A stretch of DNA of 64,000 nucleotides from Sipunculus nudus (GCA_026874595.1 CM049306.1:89572642-89636641); one strand, 5' to 3'; positions 19,056 to 29,489 are shown, counted from the stretch's first letter. The notes: generated by a model from the sequence alone, not told the origin. Made by a program: numbers and translations.

Positions 19056-19772
19056 ATGACTCTTGAAACTATGCACCGCACAACCGGTAGAAAGAACCGC
19101 CTGTCTGCTACGGTTCCCGGAAGTGGAATAACAAACTCTAACAGTCGTGTCACAGATTACGTGTTGAACACGCTGCACCTCGAATCAGATGGAATCCTTC
19201 TTTACTGGTGCCTCGACAGCGGTTCGGATGTTCACGTGTTTTTCAACCTGGCGACGAGTGGTGATAAAACGGTCGTATTCCACGTCACAGGAAACAGAGT
19301 TCTTGTACGGTCAACGGATCTCGACATGCAGTTCAAACGATGGTTGGGGTCAGATTCCGCACGGCACAGCACTTCAGACACCAGTGTTGACGTCGAGACG
19401 GACGCCACGTCAGTTTGTATTTGGCAGGCTGGAGACGAGCGCGTCTCGTTCATACGCGGGAAGGGAAAAGGGAAGCTGAACCGTTTCGTGCGTGGGATGA
19501 AACAAACATTTCGCGGACAACGCGGAGGACCCGCCGGGCTGTTGACAGGGCCCTTGCCTGCGGATATCGTGATCGGAGTGTCGTCGTCGAACGCTGTTAA
19601 CGCCAGCATAACTCGTCACCCGTGGGAAGACGTCACGAGTTACATTTTCCCCGACGCCGGTTCTATATCGATGAACTTGGGTCTACCAGGGACAGTGAGA
19701 GCTGATCTGAACGACGTGTTGCGTGTTTGTTGCTGTATTTTTCATATCGTTCGTCAGCAAAGTTTACCGTGA
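19056..19772 (+). CDS. Unknown protein, 238 aa
   Basis: ATG at 19056; a second in-frame ATG at 19071 is possible. The product is a beta-rich-looking soluble protein without signal peptide; one Gly/Lys/Arg-rich segment (residues about 133-160) is strongly basic. Function not recognised. It is the last of four same-strand genes, ends convergently with gB, and an AATAAA at 19850 serves as its likely poly(A) signal. Confidence 0.75.
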   Translation: MTLETMHRTTGRKNRLSATVPGSGITNSNSRVTDYVLNTLHLESDGILLYWCLDSGSDVHVFFNLATSGDKTVVFHVTGNRVLVRSTDLDMQFKRWLGSDSARHSTSDTSVDVETDATSVCIWQAGDERVSFIRGKGKGKLNRFVRGMKQTFRGQRGGPAGLLTGPLPADIVIGVSSSNAVNASITRHPWEDVTSYIFPDAGSISMNLGLPGTVRADLNDVLRVCCCIFHIVRQQSLP

Positions 19773-19849
19773 ACACCCGACATTTTGTTATAGTTCACAG
19801 TTCGGATATATACGGATTCAGGCACATGTATATCACTTGTTTGCTTTTC

Positions 19850-19855
19850 AATAAA
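19850..19855 (+). terminator. Poly(A) signal of the 12224-19772 gene group
   Basis: AATAAA 78 bp past the stop at 19772, only 30 bp before the opposite-strand signal of gB. Confidence 0.6.
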
Positions 19856-19885
19856 CGACAACAACTGACACGTTTTCTTGTTACT

Positions 19886-19891
19886 TTTATT
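19886..19891 (-). terminator. Poly(A) signal of the gB gene
   Basis: AATAAA on the minus strand about 115 bp after the gB stop. Confidence 0.6.
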
Positions 19892-19918
19892 GATCATCAT
19901 ACAATGGTGGAAAGAGGT

Positions 19919-19933
19919 GGGGGGGGGGGGGGG
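19919..19933. repeat. Run of 15 G between convergent genes
   Basis: A mononucleotide G tract between the convergent 3' ends. Its length is likely to vary between copies or reads. Confidence 0.9.
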
Positions 19934-20004
19934 TGGTCCATTACTTGTACAGTTGCATACAAGACAACCCATATGTCTATATAAGACGTATACGTTTTTT
20001 TATT

Positions 20005-22563
20005 TTAATATACACTAGGCCATATGGACAATTTGTCCCGTCTTGTCGATCTTTTATTCCATTTCTTGCCCCACATGTCCTTTTCAGCGTTCACAATGTT
20101 ATCTTTTCCTGTTTTCCCCAGCAGACGGGTTTGCTCGCCTTTTCCCGCCGGTTCGTCTTCTCCCTCAGACGACGACGACGTAGAGGAGGAACTCGACGAC
20201 GTGGACGACCGACGGTCTCTGATAACAACCGTTGGCACCCCGCTTTTCCTGTCTCTGTACTTGACGTAGGCCCCGCGCCCCGCTTGCACGGTCAGGGCTG
20301 TCATTTGTCTTAGGAGTACAAAAAAAGCATAAACGCCACCGATACCCACCATTATCCCCAGTATAAAAGCGATCACTTTACCAGCAAGTGTACCGAGGAA
20401 TCCCAAAATCCCAGAAAGGAGTTTACCGAAGAAATCCAACGCACCACTGAATACTGTGCCAACGGCGCTGCCGATGCCGTTGATTATGTCGGAAGCGATT
20501 TTCCCCAGGTCTGGGTCATTGCTGGTGTAAACCTGATACATGGCCATCGTCCAACGTAAATGGCGATCGAAAACGCGCATCTGGTTCGCGTTTTCCAGCA
20601 TAGACATGAGATCGAGCTCGCCTTCGATTTCCTTGTCCGTGTAAGGGTTTTCCATGATGGGGACATCGGCCTCTATCGGTGGCAGGAAATCGGTGACGTC
20701 CCGCAGGGCGGGATCGACGTCATCCACTATGTAGCCGTAATTCATATCACGGATGTAATTTTCAGAAGGCAGGTCCGACAACACAGCAAATTCGGTTTCT
20801 GTCCCGTTTTCGTCCGGCAGGGTGATAAGAGTGTAGTTTTTGTACGTGAGCGGTACCTCGTTGATGTAAAAACGCAACATGTTCGGGTAGCGGCAGGATT
20901 CCGTGTACTTGGGCGGGATCACGATCCGTCCGTCATCCATGGCCTGGCCCCGCAGAGGTTCCATGTCCTTTATCCCGGTCATGTTGGCCGTCCTGTTGCC
21001 CCCGTCCTCCGGGTCATTGAAGTATATGAGAGGCCTGCTGTAGCACAACGATTTGCCCTCGCCGACCTCCAGACTGCGGGCAAGACGGAAGTCCGTTTCA
21101 TTGAGGAACCTGCATCGGCTTATCTCGTAAACACTGCCGCGCGGTTTGGCATACACGTCCCGCCCTAAGTACACGGACAGCACAGACGACGGGTTGACAA
21201 TGGCAAGAGAACGCGCCATGTTGTGGTCGTAATAACTCTGAGCGCACCAAGTGTCCAGGCGCTGACGCTGTTGCGAGTTCATCCAGTCCACAATCTTCCC
21301 AGACACAAAATACCTCACATTTTCCATTATTTCGTTGGTCATTAGCAGCAGTTCCGACCTGGTTGCGTGGCCAGTGTCACGTCTTCGGCGAGAAAGGTAA
21401 TGCGTGCAGTTTAACGCGGCAGCCCCGTGAGCGTCGGCGTGCTGCTTCCTCTTGTACTCCTCACACAAGTGGTCATGGTTTACTACGCTTACATTCAGAT
21501 GTACCGTGGAATGGTTAAGGTGGTTTTCGATTGCAGAAACGGGAACAGTGTCAGGTATCCAAGCGACGATCCCGTAATAGGTGTCCCAGTACATTTCCGT
21601 GTAGTTCATTATACTCAGCCTCTTTGACACGCAGTAGGGATGATCGATGGCACTGAGACTAGGTATCATATGTTTCTGTCGGTCAAATGTAAGCATTTGT
21701 TTGGCGTCCTCCAGCACCAAGTAGAAGCGCCCGTTGCCGTCACCCAGCTTAACCTTGGTTACGTTATGGTGTATTTCTGCCAGTACATAACCGCATGACA
21801 TCGCCGGTTCCACTTTGTGCCAAACGATGACCCATTCGTCAGTGGTTATGTGACTGCCGAGTTCAAACGATCTGGCTCCCGTGCTCGACAGGTTCTGAGC
21901 CATGCCCAGCGACGTGTGCACAACCTGATACGGGGGAGAAGCGACAACATACACTTCTTTCATGATACAGTTGTGAGTGTACGTTTCCGGATCGTACCCG
22001 AACGCGAACCAATTATACTTCACACTGACAGGTATGTTGCTGGAATACGTGACGTATCCGTCGTGGCTCATGCTGACATAATACAACATGTGCGTCTTGC
22101 CGTCGATCGTGCAGTCCCTTGTTGAGCGCCATTTCCGACACTCTTCTGCCGAGGGAGGCGCAATCGGGCGGTCCCATTTGTCAGTTATAAATTTGTGACC
22201 AAACCAACCCGTGTACGTTTTTCTGTACGATACGAACCACTGGCAGGCCATGGCGTCGGTCCTGGTAGCTTGAATATTCCTCTTGAAAGTGATAACCGTC
22301 CCGGTTTCGTGGTGGTCCTGTGCATGGTCAGCTGCATGGGGGCATCTGGGGTGAGGAGCGAAATGTACATATTTGGACGGCGTCCGCGGGTCACAGAACC
22401 GCAGTCTGTTCAAACGTTCGTTCCCTTTCAGGTCCGCGTACGCACGTTGCGAGGTGTTAAGCGTAGTTATGTCGATGGCCGAAGAGGTGACGGCGCCGGA
22501 CATTTGCTGGAAAGCAGTCACTGCGAAGCAAACACGCAGCACCCAAGACAATATTCCACACAT
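20005..22563 (-). CDS. Glycoprotein B homologue (class III membrane fusion protein), 852 aa
   Basis: gB is the trimeric virion protein that fuses the envelope with the cell membrane. The first ATG, 22563, gives a signal peptide at residues 1-24; a GTG at 22596 would add 11 residues. Ectodomain: many Cys and N-glycosylation sites, a furin-type RRRRD at 392-396, then a helical segment and a Trp-Cys followed by NPSSVLSVYLGRDVYAKPRG (457-476), a block that matches the central-helix region of gB in pattern and order. A conserved Cys follows at 484. Near the C-terminus a Gly/Ala-rich amphipathic stretch (690-728) leads into the membrane segment (about 730-751). The cytoplasmic tail (752-852) has a Ser run and acidic cluster. 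Size, cleavage site and topology all agree with gB. Confidence 0.88.
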   Translation of the reverse strand: MCGILSWVLRVCFAVTAFQQMSGAVTSSAIDITTLNTSQRAYADLKGNERLNRLRFCDPRTPSKYVHFAPHPRCPHAADHAQDHHETGTVITFKRNIQATRTDAMACQWFVSYRKTYTGWFGHKFITDKWDRPIAPPSAEECRKWRSTRDCTIDGKTHMLYYVSMSHDGYVTYSSNIPVSVKYNWFAFGYDPETYTHNCIMKEVYVVASPPYQVVHTSLGMAQNLSSTGARSFELGSHITTDEWVIVWHKVEPAMSCGYVLAEIHHNVTKVKLGDGNGRFYLVLEDAKQMLTFDRQKHMIPSLSAIDHPYCVSKRLSIMNYTEMYWDTYYGIVAWIPDTVPVSAIENHLNHSTVHLNVSVVNHDHLCEEYKRKQHADAHGAAALNCTHYLSRRRRDTGHATRSELLLMTNEIMENVRYFVSGKIVDWMNSQQRQRLDTWCAQSYYDHNMARSLAIVNPSSVLSVYLGRDVYAKPRGSVYEISRCRFLNETDFRLARSLEVGEGKSLCYSRPLIYFNDPEDGGNRTANMTGIKDMEPLRGQAMDDGRIVIPPKYTESCRYPNMLRFYINEVPLTYKNYTLITLPDENGTETEFAVLSDLPSENYIRDMNYGYIVDDVDPALRDVTDFLPPIEADVPIMENPYTDKEIEGELDLMSMLENANQMRVFDRHLRWTMAMYQVYTSNDPDLGKIASDIINGIGSAVGTVFSGALDFFGKLLSGILGFLGTLAGKVIAFILGIMVGIGGVYAFFVLLRQMTALTVQAGRGAYVKYRDRKSGVPTVVIRDRRSSTSSSSSSTSSSSEGEDEPAGKGEQTRLLGKTGKDNIVNAEKDMWGKKWNKRSTRRDKLSIWPSVY

Positions 22564-22738
22564 GGCCACAGACGTTGACGTTTCCGATGAACACACACGT
22601 GACGTCTACGCTAGACAACTAAACGGTGATAATACACGAACCGATCGACAAAGCATGAAAACGTGCTATGGGGGTCAATTTAGTACATGTGGTCCGTGAC
22701 AAATACTGACAAAAGAACACCGCATGTTTGTGCGTGAA

Positions 22739-23530
22739 TCAATGGCGCGGACAAGAAATGTACGCCACAGTTTGTAATCCCTGCAGAAGCGGCAGACTGG
22801 TTTCGAGTCTCCTGCACAATGTGCAACCGCAACCCCGCCACTCCCGTTGCCCCAGGAAAAGGGCCATGCAAATAGACCTCGGGGTCACGTTGTTCCGGAC
22901 ATATTCATCTACCTCGTAATTGTCAAGTGTGCTGTAAGGAGTAGGTAAATTCGCACCAATCCCTGACGTCGCAACCACTCTCCGCATCAACTGGAAGCAA
23001 TGCTGGCACCACATTTGACAGAATGCCACCCAAATCAGGATTCCTGGTTCAAATGTTGTGACCTGCCCTTCTTCACCTGGCTCTTCGGGTAACCTCTCTG
23101 CAATAGCTGAACATATCGACCACATGTCTTTTGCCATTGTGCTCGACAGAGAGAGATCGATTACGTCCAAGTATCTCCACAGAGACATCTGACGGCCGTG
23201 CGTCTCGAAAAATGTTGCAATATTCCCATCGGCTTCCGACATGCACTTTTCGTAACGCATAATCATCTCTTCATCGTCCATGTCAGACGACGATGACGAC
23301 GAATCCTCCTCATTTTCTTGTAGTTCTCCCCCACTGTCATCCTCATCTCCGGATCCCAGTACAGGCCAGCCACAAGGGTCATCGGCGACACCGTCCCGGG
23401 GATTGTTGTTCTCTTCCCTTTCTCCCGACCCGCCTTCCTCATCAGAACGATGAACGTCTTCATTTGGTAATGACATATCGACTGCGTGGTACCCTGCTGT
23501 ACCAAGTGTAACCCCTTGTATGTCAGACAT
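22739..23530 (-). CDS. Acidic protein, 263 aa, unknown
   Basis: ATG at 23530. Residues 1-90 are very acidic, with a Ser run and Asp/Glu clusters (a likely casein kinase target and transactivator-like or tegument-like segment). The remaining part is helical and Cys/Trp-rich, ending with CGCTLC near residue 235. No membrane helix. It lies between gB and the probable major capsid gene, all on the minus strand. A TATATATAT on this strand at about 23589-23599 is its likely TATA box. Family not recognised. Confidence 0.8.
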   Translation of the reverse strand: MSDIQGVTLGTAGYHAVDMSLPNEDVHRSDEEGGSGEREENNNPRDGVADDPCGWPVLGSGDEDDSGGELQENEEDSSSSSSDMDDEEMIMRYEKCMSEADGNIATFFETHGRQMSLWRYLDVIDLSLSSTMAKDMWSICSAIAERLPEEPGEEGQVTTFEPGILIWVAFCQMWCQHCFQLMRRVVATSGIGANLPTPYSTLDNYEVDEYVRNNVTPRSICMALFLGQREWRGCGCTLCRRLETSLPLLQGLQTVAYISCPRH

Positions 23531-23588
23531 AGCAAATGAACCAAACGGTCACCAGTGCGGCTGTTATAAAGTCGCAGTCACGACACAA

Positions 23589-23599
23589 ATATATATATA
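23589..23599 (-). promoter_or_regulatory. TATA box of the acidic protein gene
   Basis: TATATATATAT about 60 bp upstream of the ATG at 23530 on the minus strand. Confidence 0.5.
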
Positions 23600-23825
23600 C
23601 CGACGTGCACACAGGGTTTACAACGAAACATGCGATAAATCATTCAAATAGCAACATTCCAACCACGCATGCACAGGACCGACTGGACCATACAACAGAC
23701 AGACGATGCACGCAACAGAAAACACAAACACGTATAAAAGCAATATAGTTTTTAATATGATATACCATAGCAATAAACAAAAACAGGTGCACGACCCACA
23801 TTCAAGGACACAATCATGTGATTCA

Positions 23826-26800
23826 TTAATCGGTAGAAACCCGACTGCGTTTCGGGTCCGGCTCGCCGATCGGCATGAGAAAACGGAGAGCGGATGACAA
23901 ATCGTTTTCGTCCATGCGGACGTAAGGGAAACGGGTACAAAAGTCATCGACGCACCTGAACGTCTCTGCATCCAAGCTGCTTTTCGGCAGCTGTTCGATA
24001 TCCACTCCGCTGTTTCCTAAACGTGTGGATATTATCTGGTACAACAGACCAGCCACTTTTTCGACAGGAACGTCAGGGTCCTCACACATGTCGTCCAAAC
24101 ACGTTTCGAGGTCTTGGATGCTTCCTGTCCTGCCGGCTGCGTCCATGCCGTGTAGCACACTGCGTGCAGCGTGGTGCACCTGCATGCGTTGAGAGAACGG
24201 CTCCGTGCTAACCCCCAGAAAGAGCGGGTATTGCCGTTTATCGTCAGCATCTTGTTTTCCCGCACGCGGCCAGTTCATCGACTTGAGCGCGCCTGTATAC
24301 AGTGCTGAGAGCTCAGTCTCGTTCACACCCATCAACATCCGGTGACGGACCACAAGATGGTTTTGCAGAACATAAAAATTCGGCCTCATACACGCCACCG
24401 TGACCTTGTAGCGCAAAGAACTAGCTTCGTTTAGGCAGGACACGCCGTCCTTCACCATCACGAGACCGGCATCACGGAAGACGGGCATCTGCGCTTCACC
24501 AGACTCGCTCTTTGGGTTGTTAAAGGTGACGCCACCCCATCCAGCTTGCACCCAAACGGGCAAAATGGCGTTTTCCTTCTGGTGTGCATCGGATAGCTGG
24601 CTCATGTGACAGAACAGCTGAGACTGGAGGAGGAAAGACGTGAATTCCTTGGAACCGCTGACATGTCTCCCGCCGCGCAGCGGGCTCGTCTCGACCAGCT
24701 GCACCAAACGCACCAGAGCATGCACGTCCGCTTGCCGCAGGTGCACCCCAGATTCCTCAGCATCCAACGCGAGTTCACGCAAGGTCTTTGCCTGGATCAT
24801 CTTTTTAAGTGAAGGGTGGTAACAACTCTGTATGATCTGGACTATCCAACCTTGCGTGTCACGAGACAGAGGTTTCGTGAAGACGGACAGACCGCTCACC
24901 CACCCCCACCCCGTTCCACGAAACCTCTCCTCTTCCTGTTCGTGGTTGCCGATTATGTAGTCGTACGATGAATTCCGGACAACGCTTGTCACATCTGCCG
25001 CAACAGCCGGTGAAATTGTTTCATCCTCGACTGCATCGTCTGATAAACCAGACACCCGCGGAGTTACGGTGAAGTCACCCTGTTCCTGATATATGTCGGC
25101 AGCACTGACACCCGCACTGCGCGACTCCATGATCGAGGCACGTATGGAACCGTGCGTTTCAGCAAACGGGGCATCAACGCTTCCCTGCGGACGCTGCCAT
25201 CCTTTCTTGTTTGCGGAAGATTTATCTTTGTACCACGTGGTGGTGTTCATTTTACAGTATGCGTCTTGGACCTTGTACCAGACGCAATCCTTCGAACAGT
25301 GTTCGTGCGCCAGAACCCTCCCCTGATCGTGCAGGGAAGGTACACTCGCGCTCCTGACAACGTACGGCTTGTACGAGAACAACGGTTTGTCGAGCATCAA
25401 CGGTGAATGCAAAAGCGTCAGTTGCACCTGCTGGTACGTAGCAGCTGCGCTCTGCAGCCGCTTGAATACATCTGCTTGCGCCATGTTAGAAGCCAGCAAG
25501 CACTGGTGCAGCAGTGTGCACTGGTGCATCTTCCACACAGCTGCACCCTGGTAGGCCAACATCTCGCCCGACAACGTGATGGCCAGTTCAGACCGCAGTT
25601 TCTCTACATCTGTCGCCCCCGCCTTCCTGTTAGCTGTTCTCTCGGCGGCGAGGTTCGCGAAGCGTTTGGCTTCCAACGTCACGCTCGCGACTGTATCAGT
25701 CACACACGAGAACATTTTGCAAACGCTCGTGACATCCAAAGGCGTACTGTCGTGCTTCTTTCGCAGCTGCGAGTCGGGTTTTGTAATGAAACAACCGGCG
25801 AGCGAGTCAATGAAGGACGTGTGTAGACGTCCCGCGTGGGGCTGCACGATCATATCCAGTTCCGGCGGTATTTCTTTGAGCACGCGTGCCAACACACCCG
25901 ACGGTGCTTCTTGCGACTCTCTCCTTCTGCTGTCAGATTCTTTCCTCTGGACAAAGGACGATTTCTCAACATTGCCCGTAAAATGGGGTCCTTTGCACAG
26001 CACGTGCAACCCAGGTACGCATAGCCCGTCGTGAGCTGTCCCCCGCTTTTCGAGGATCTGCCTGACGGGGCGTGGGAACCACACACAGGGGCAGTTTTCC
26101 GGTCCCCTGTCCAAACTGACCCCGTCCTTGTGGCATTTGTGACACATACGTGTATTAATCGCTTTTTTCACATCACTCAAGTCAGCGTCCCAGGGCACCC
26201 CTTCCGCCAGAGTTTCGAACGAATCTAGCGACCTGGCCGTAACGTGGAGGTCAAACGAAAGGCCGACAAGCCTTTGGGCCAAGACGGTATTGCCGTGGCG
26301 GCCTGCCGTGTCCATGTGCGATTTGATGTTGCCCTGACGCTCCTGCTTATCGAACGGTAGTTCGAAAGGGTAGTTGTCGATGTCAAACGAAGCACGCCAT
26401 TTCTGCGACGTCCGTAGCTGGGCCTGCCTGTCGGTCAGTAAGAAAGACGTCATGTCCACGGCGGCTGAGTCCGTGGACTTCAGCAAACTGCACAGCAGTG
26501 AAGCCTCATTCAACCTCAACGACATTGCTACGGCTTCAGCCAGGCAAGGTGACATTTGGCGTTCCATGTGACCTGGCATCATGCGCTCCAGTTCTGCTGT
26601 ACACTTCTCTGGGTTACCGAAAGGTGTGGCCTCCGCCTGTCGCACGAGGGAAGAGTGCACGTCCTCGTCGCATGGCCAGTTTTTGAATTCGACAGTGTCC
26701 GCGAACCGGCAACTGGTGTTCTGGGTGAGCGTGAGATACACCAGCAGAGCAACCAAAGGGGCGGTTTCTTCAGATATCTGCCGCCGTTTGTCACATGCCT

Positions 26801-27797
26801 GTTGGTTTTGGTACGGGGATGAGAAACCTGGAGGTAGATCCACCTGCCGGTGCACTGGTGTGTCGAGCATGTAAACAACCACGTCTGCCAAGTACGGTTT
26901 GATATGTAGGTTGTGCATCAGGCCCCTGACGATGCTCCACATCAGCTGGCTGAGCACGGGTGACACGACCAGAAGGTTTTCAATGGGCTCTTCCGTCGGG
27001 GAATTCCTGTCGTCCTGCAGGACGTCCGCAAGCAACTGCTTCCGTTGCGGCCGTCGCTTCGGAGCAGAACGGCGTGTAGCGTAGGCCAGCGTCGCGTCCC
27101 ACAAATCCACGGTGACCGCGTTTAGGTTTTCATGCAGGGATACGTCACGCCTGACCGAGTCCCGCACGAGGAACATGCAACCGTGCATGAGTGCGCTGAT
27201 ATGCGCCCACGTAAACGTTCCAAAGATGAAAAAATCTTTCGCCTCCAGTGGCGGTCCTTCACTCTTCACAACGCTCATGATCCGCTGCACAGTCAGGGAG
27301 TGCAGGTCCTTGCCATTGTCCACCAGGTCGGCAGACGTGTATTTCTGCGGAACCGGAAAAAACTCGCTTTTCTCACAACCTTCCCAGGCGGGGGTTGTGG
27401 TCTGCAGCATGTCATCGATGACCTGCCTCACGTTCTTCATTTGTCTCATCGGGTTGTCATGCTCGTGTAGACGCGGGTCATCGTACCCGTTCAGGAGGAA
27501 CAAGAACGGATACCTGCCGGCACTGTTGACTTCACCGTCCGGTGTCTCCACGAAACCTTTCCAGGGCAGATCACTTTCCACGGTCAGCCCCCTCACGACA
27601 GGTAACCAACCACCGGGTTCCCCTTCGCATTGCGCCAACAGCTGTTTAACTATGATGCCTCCTGCGACGTCAAGCGAGAGCAAATCGTCCCTCTTGACCA
27701 CATACAAACGGGCAGGCGTGATATCCCCCAGATCGCCCGTCTCGCAAAGACTGGTGTAGTCTCTCTCGTCTGGTTTACTACCACCCGACCTGTGCAT
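23826..27797 (-). CDS. Probable major capsid protein, 1,323 aa
   Basis: ATG at 27797, preceded by a strong TATAAAAG box about 90 bp upstream. A soluble protein of 1,323 residues without signal peptide or membrane helix; herpesvirus major capsid proteins are about 1,300-1,400 residues. It lies near the protease/scaffold gene (29624), which must act with the capsid protein, and a strong promoter suits an abundant late structural product. A Cys-x2-Cys-x13-Cys pattern sits near residues 553-570. I cannot show the capsid fold from sequence alone; the call rests on length, location, promoter and lack of any enzyme motif. An alternative is a large tegument protein. Confidence 0.6.
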   Translation of the reverse strand: MHRSGGSKPDERDYTSLCETGDLGDITPARLYVVKRDDLLSLDVAGGIIVKQLLAQCEGEPGGWLPVVRGLTVESDLPWKGFVETPDGEVNSAGRYPFLFLLNGYDDPRLHEHDNPMRQMKNVRQVIDDMLQTTTPAWEGCEKSEFFPVPQKYTSADLVDNGKDLHSLTVQRIMSVVKSEGPPLEAKDFFIFGTFTWAHISALMHGCMFLVRDSVRRDVSLHENLNAVTVDLWDATLAYATRRSAPKRRPQRKQLLADVLQDDRNSPTEEPIENLLVVSPVLSQLMWSIVRGLMHNLHIKPYLADVVVYMLDTPVHRQVDLPPGFSSPYQNQQACDKRRQISEETAPLVALLVYLTLTQNTSCRFADTVEFKNWPCDEDVHSSLVRQAEATPFGNPEKCTAELERMMPGHMERQMSPCLAEAVAMSLRLNEASLLCSLLKSTDSAAVDMTSFLLTDRQAQLRTSQKWRASFDIDNYPFELPFDKQERQGNIKSHMDTAGRHGNTVLAQRLVGLSFDLHVTARSLDSFETLAEGVPWDADLSDVKKAINTRMCHKCHKDGVSLDRGPENCPCVWFPRPVRQILEKRGTAHDGLCVPGLHVLCKGPHFTGNVEKSSFVQRKESDSRRRESQEAPSGVLARVLKEIPPELDMIVQPHAGRLHTSFIDSLAGCFITKPDSQLRKKHDSTPLDVTSVCKMFSCVTDTVASVTLEAKRFANLAAERTANRKAGATDVEKLRSELAITLSGEMLAYQGAAVWKMHQCTLLHQCLLASNMAQADVFKRLQSAAATYQQVQLTLLHSPLMLDKPLFSYKPYVVRSASVPSLHDQGRVLAHEHCSKDCVWYKVQDAYCKMNTTTWYKDKSSANKKGWQRPQGSVDAPFAETHGSIRASIMESRSAGVSAADIYQEQGDFTVTPRVSGLSDDAVEDETISPAVAADVTSVVRNSSYDYIIGNHEQEEERFRGTGWGWVSGLSVFTKPLSRDTQGWIVQIIQSCYHPSLKKMIQAKTLRELALDAEESGVHLRQADVHALVRLVQLVETSPLRGGRHVSGSKEFTSFLLQSQLFCHMSQLSDAHQKENAILPVWVQAGWGGVTFNNPKSESGEAQMPVFRDAGLVMVKDGVSCLNEASSLRYKVTVACMRPNFYVLQNHLVVRHRMLMGVNETELSALYTGALKSMNWPRAGKQDADDKRQYPLFLGVSTEPFSQRMQVHHAARSVLHGMDAAGRTGSIQDLETCLDDMCEDPDVPVEKVAGLLYQIISTRLGNSGVDIEQLPKSSLDAETFRCVDDFCTRFPYVRMDENDLSSALRFLMPIGEPDPKRSRVSTD

Positions 27798-27885
27798 GTT
27801 TGAACCGTATGTCTACGCTTCTGGTCGAAACAACTGTCAAGTCCTGCAACTGCGAGCACAGTAAGCGAAACGCAGTCGGTGCGCG

Positions 27886-27893
27886 CTTTTATA
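27886..27893 (-). promoter_or_regulatory. TATA box of the probable major capsid gene
   Basis: TATAAAAG on the minus strand, about 90 bp before the ATG at 27797. The 315-bp stretch 27798-28112 also holds the start region of the + strand gene at 28113; nothing else is seen there. Confidence 0.65.
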
Positions 27894-28112
27894 AGGAGGT
27901 CTGGCGTCAAACCGTTTCCTACTGCTGCATGATATGCTGTGGCAACCACGTGACAAGGCAGCTTTACAAAAAATGAGTTCGGCGTGTGAAACACACAAGT
28001 AATACTTCAGAGTGTGGAGCGACTTCTGGAACTCATACCATCAGAAGACCCCGACTAGACAGGGTATGATTACGTGGTACAACACCGCACACACACAAAT
28101 ATACACCGGGCC

Positions 28113-29489
28113 ATGCAAAAGGATATCCGTTCACACATCAAACAAGTGGCAGAGCACGTGGATTCATGGTTCAGGAAAACACGTCAGCTACACGGGGAAA
28201 ATAAGGACGGCCATCCCGTGGATTGGTGGTACACAACAGTCGCCCCAGCCTTACAGGAATTCGTTAAGTCTCACAAGGAATGGGAACAATGCATCTTACA
28301 GCTGACCAGGCAGACCAGAAGGGCGAAGAGGACGAGGGGCGGGGACAATCACAGTGCCGCAAAGAACGGCGAACCAAACACGGTTAACGACCCAGCATCA
28401 AACGCTGGGGATAACGGCCATCACACAACACACGGGGCCCAACCAGAACTGAAGCAGCTGGCCACACATTTGCTCGAACACTACGTGGACGTTCACGGTC
28501 AAGACACGGTCAGCGTCTCGTGGGACCGGCATATCGCAAATGTAAGTACAGATGTGTTTTCTGGCACGTGGCTGGACGAGCTGGCGAGCATAATGGGTTT
28601 CACCTTGGCCCCCAACCGTAAAACGGGAAATATATTCAATACAGCAGAGTCAAGGATAAAGAACAACAAAGGGAATCCTTCGCTGAAATTGAAACAGTTA
28701 CAGTTGCGAACGGTGGGAGTCCTCCTGTTGTTCGACGCCACCCTGGTGTCGTTGGCCTGCTCATACGTGCAAATCGGGCTCCCAGTGTTCGCAACTTTTG
28801 AGACTGTGTACCTATACGCAAGTATGTGGGCGTTACTGAGGGGTGCGCCGGCCGGAAACGTATCACGCGAAACAACGCATGTACTACGAGCTCTGGCGGT
28901 TATGCACTCCCATTGTTCTAACAGAGACACCAGGTCGACTTTGGCTAAGGTTGTCGCGAGCGCTGCAGCGCGGCCCATCACTTCATCCCAATGCGACGGT
29001 ACTTGCGTGTTAAACGCGTGGGAGATGTGGACGCACGCTTACCCTTGCCTGCTGATCACCACAAAAACACGTACGGCACATGACCCTTGGCACCTGAATA
29101 TAACACCATTCTCACGTGATCACACGCAAGTACTCGCCGGCGTAAAAACGGCCATCGACAGGCACATACACCAAACGTGCGCGGAACTAGCGGGTGTGTG
29201 CCCACGCGACATAAACACAACCGAGACGGAAGGTGGAAAACACATCAGGGAAGGTACAAACACTGACCCGACACGTCAACACGCACAGACTGAGGCGGTG
29301 GAAAATAAACACAGTCTGGAACTGTACACGTTGGGAGAACATTACATGTTTCCACGTTTGCATCCACTGGGCGAGATACGGGACACTGTGCAGATTTTTC
29401 GCGACAACAGAACACAGAGCGCAGAAGCACGAGCCGAACAGGCAGTGTTCCCGCCGGCAAAGTTGCACCTGCCGATGCCTGAACATTAA
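28113..29489 (+). CDS. Unknown protein, 458 aa, upstream of the protease/scaffold gene
   Basis: First ATG at 28113 (GCCATGC context); the frame is open from 28074 with a GTG only. Residues 1-100 are charged and helical; about 70-120 are Arg/Asn-rich and probably disordered. Residues about 140-380 look globular, with a hydrophobic segment around 208-245 that is not clearly membrane-spanning. The last 80 residues are polar. Family not recognised. It is followed by the protease/scaffold gene on the same strand. In mammalian herpesviruses the capsid vertex protein gene (UL25) occupies this place; that is position only. Confidence 0.78.
   Translation: MQKDIRSHIKQVAEHVDSWFRKTRQLHGENKDGHPVDWWYTTVAPALQEFVKSHKEWEQCILQLTRQTRRAKRTRGGDNHSAAKNGEPNTVNDPASNAGDNGHHTTHGAQPELKQLATHLLEHYVDVHGQDTVSVSWDRHIANVSTDVFSGTWLDELASIMGFTLAPNRKTGNIFNTAESRIKNNKGNPSLKLKQLQLRTVGVLLLFDATLVSLACSYVQIGLPVFATFETVYLYASMWALLRGAPAGNVSRETTHVLRALAVMHSHCSNRDTRSTLAKVVASAAARPITSSQCDGTCVLNAWEMWTHAYPCLLITTKTRTAHDPWHLNITPFSRDHTQVLAGVKTAIDRHIHQTCAELAGVCPRDINTTETEGGKHIREGTNTDPTRQHAQTEAVENKHSLELYTLGEHYMFPRLHPLGEIRDTVQIFRDNRTQSAEARAEQAVFPPAKLHLPMPEH

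Noticed and set aside
24023-27759. Many + strand frames opposite the probable capsid gene
   Set aside because: All antisense to a single 1,323-codon frame.
23826-27797. DNA polymerase
   Set aside because: Similar length, but no polymerase or exonuclease motifs are visible.
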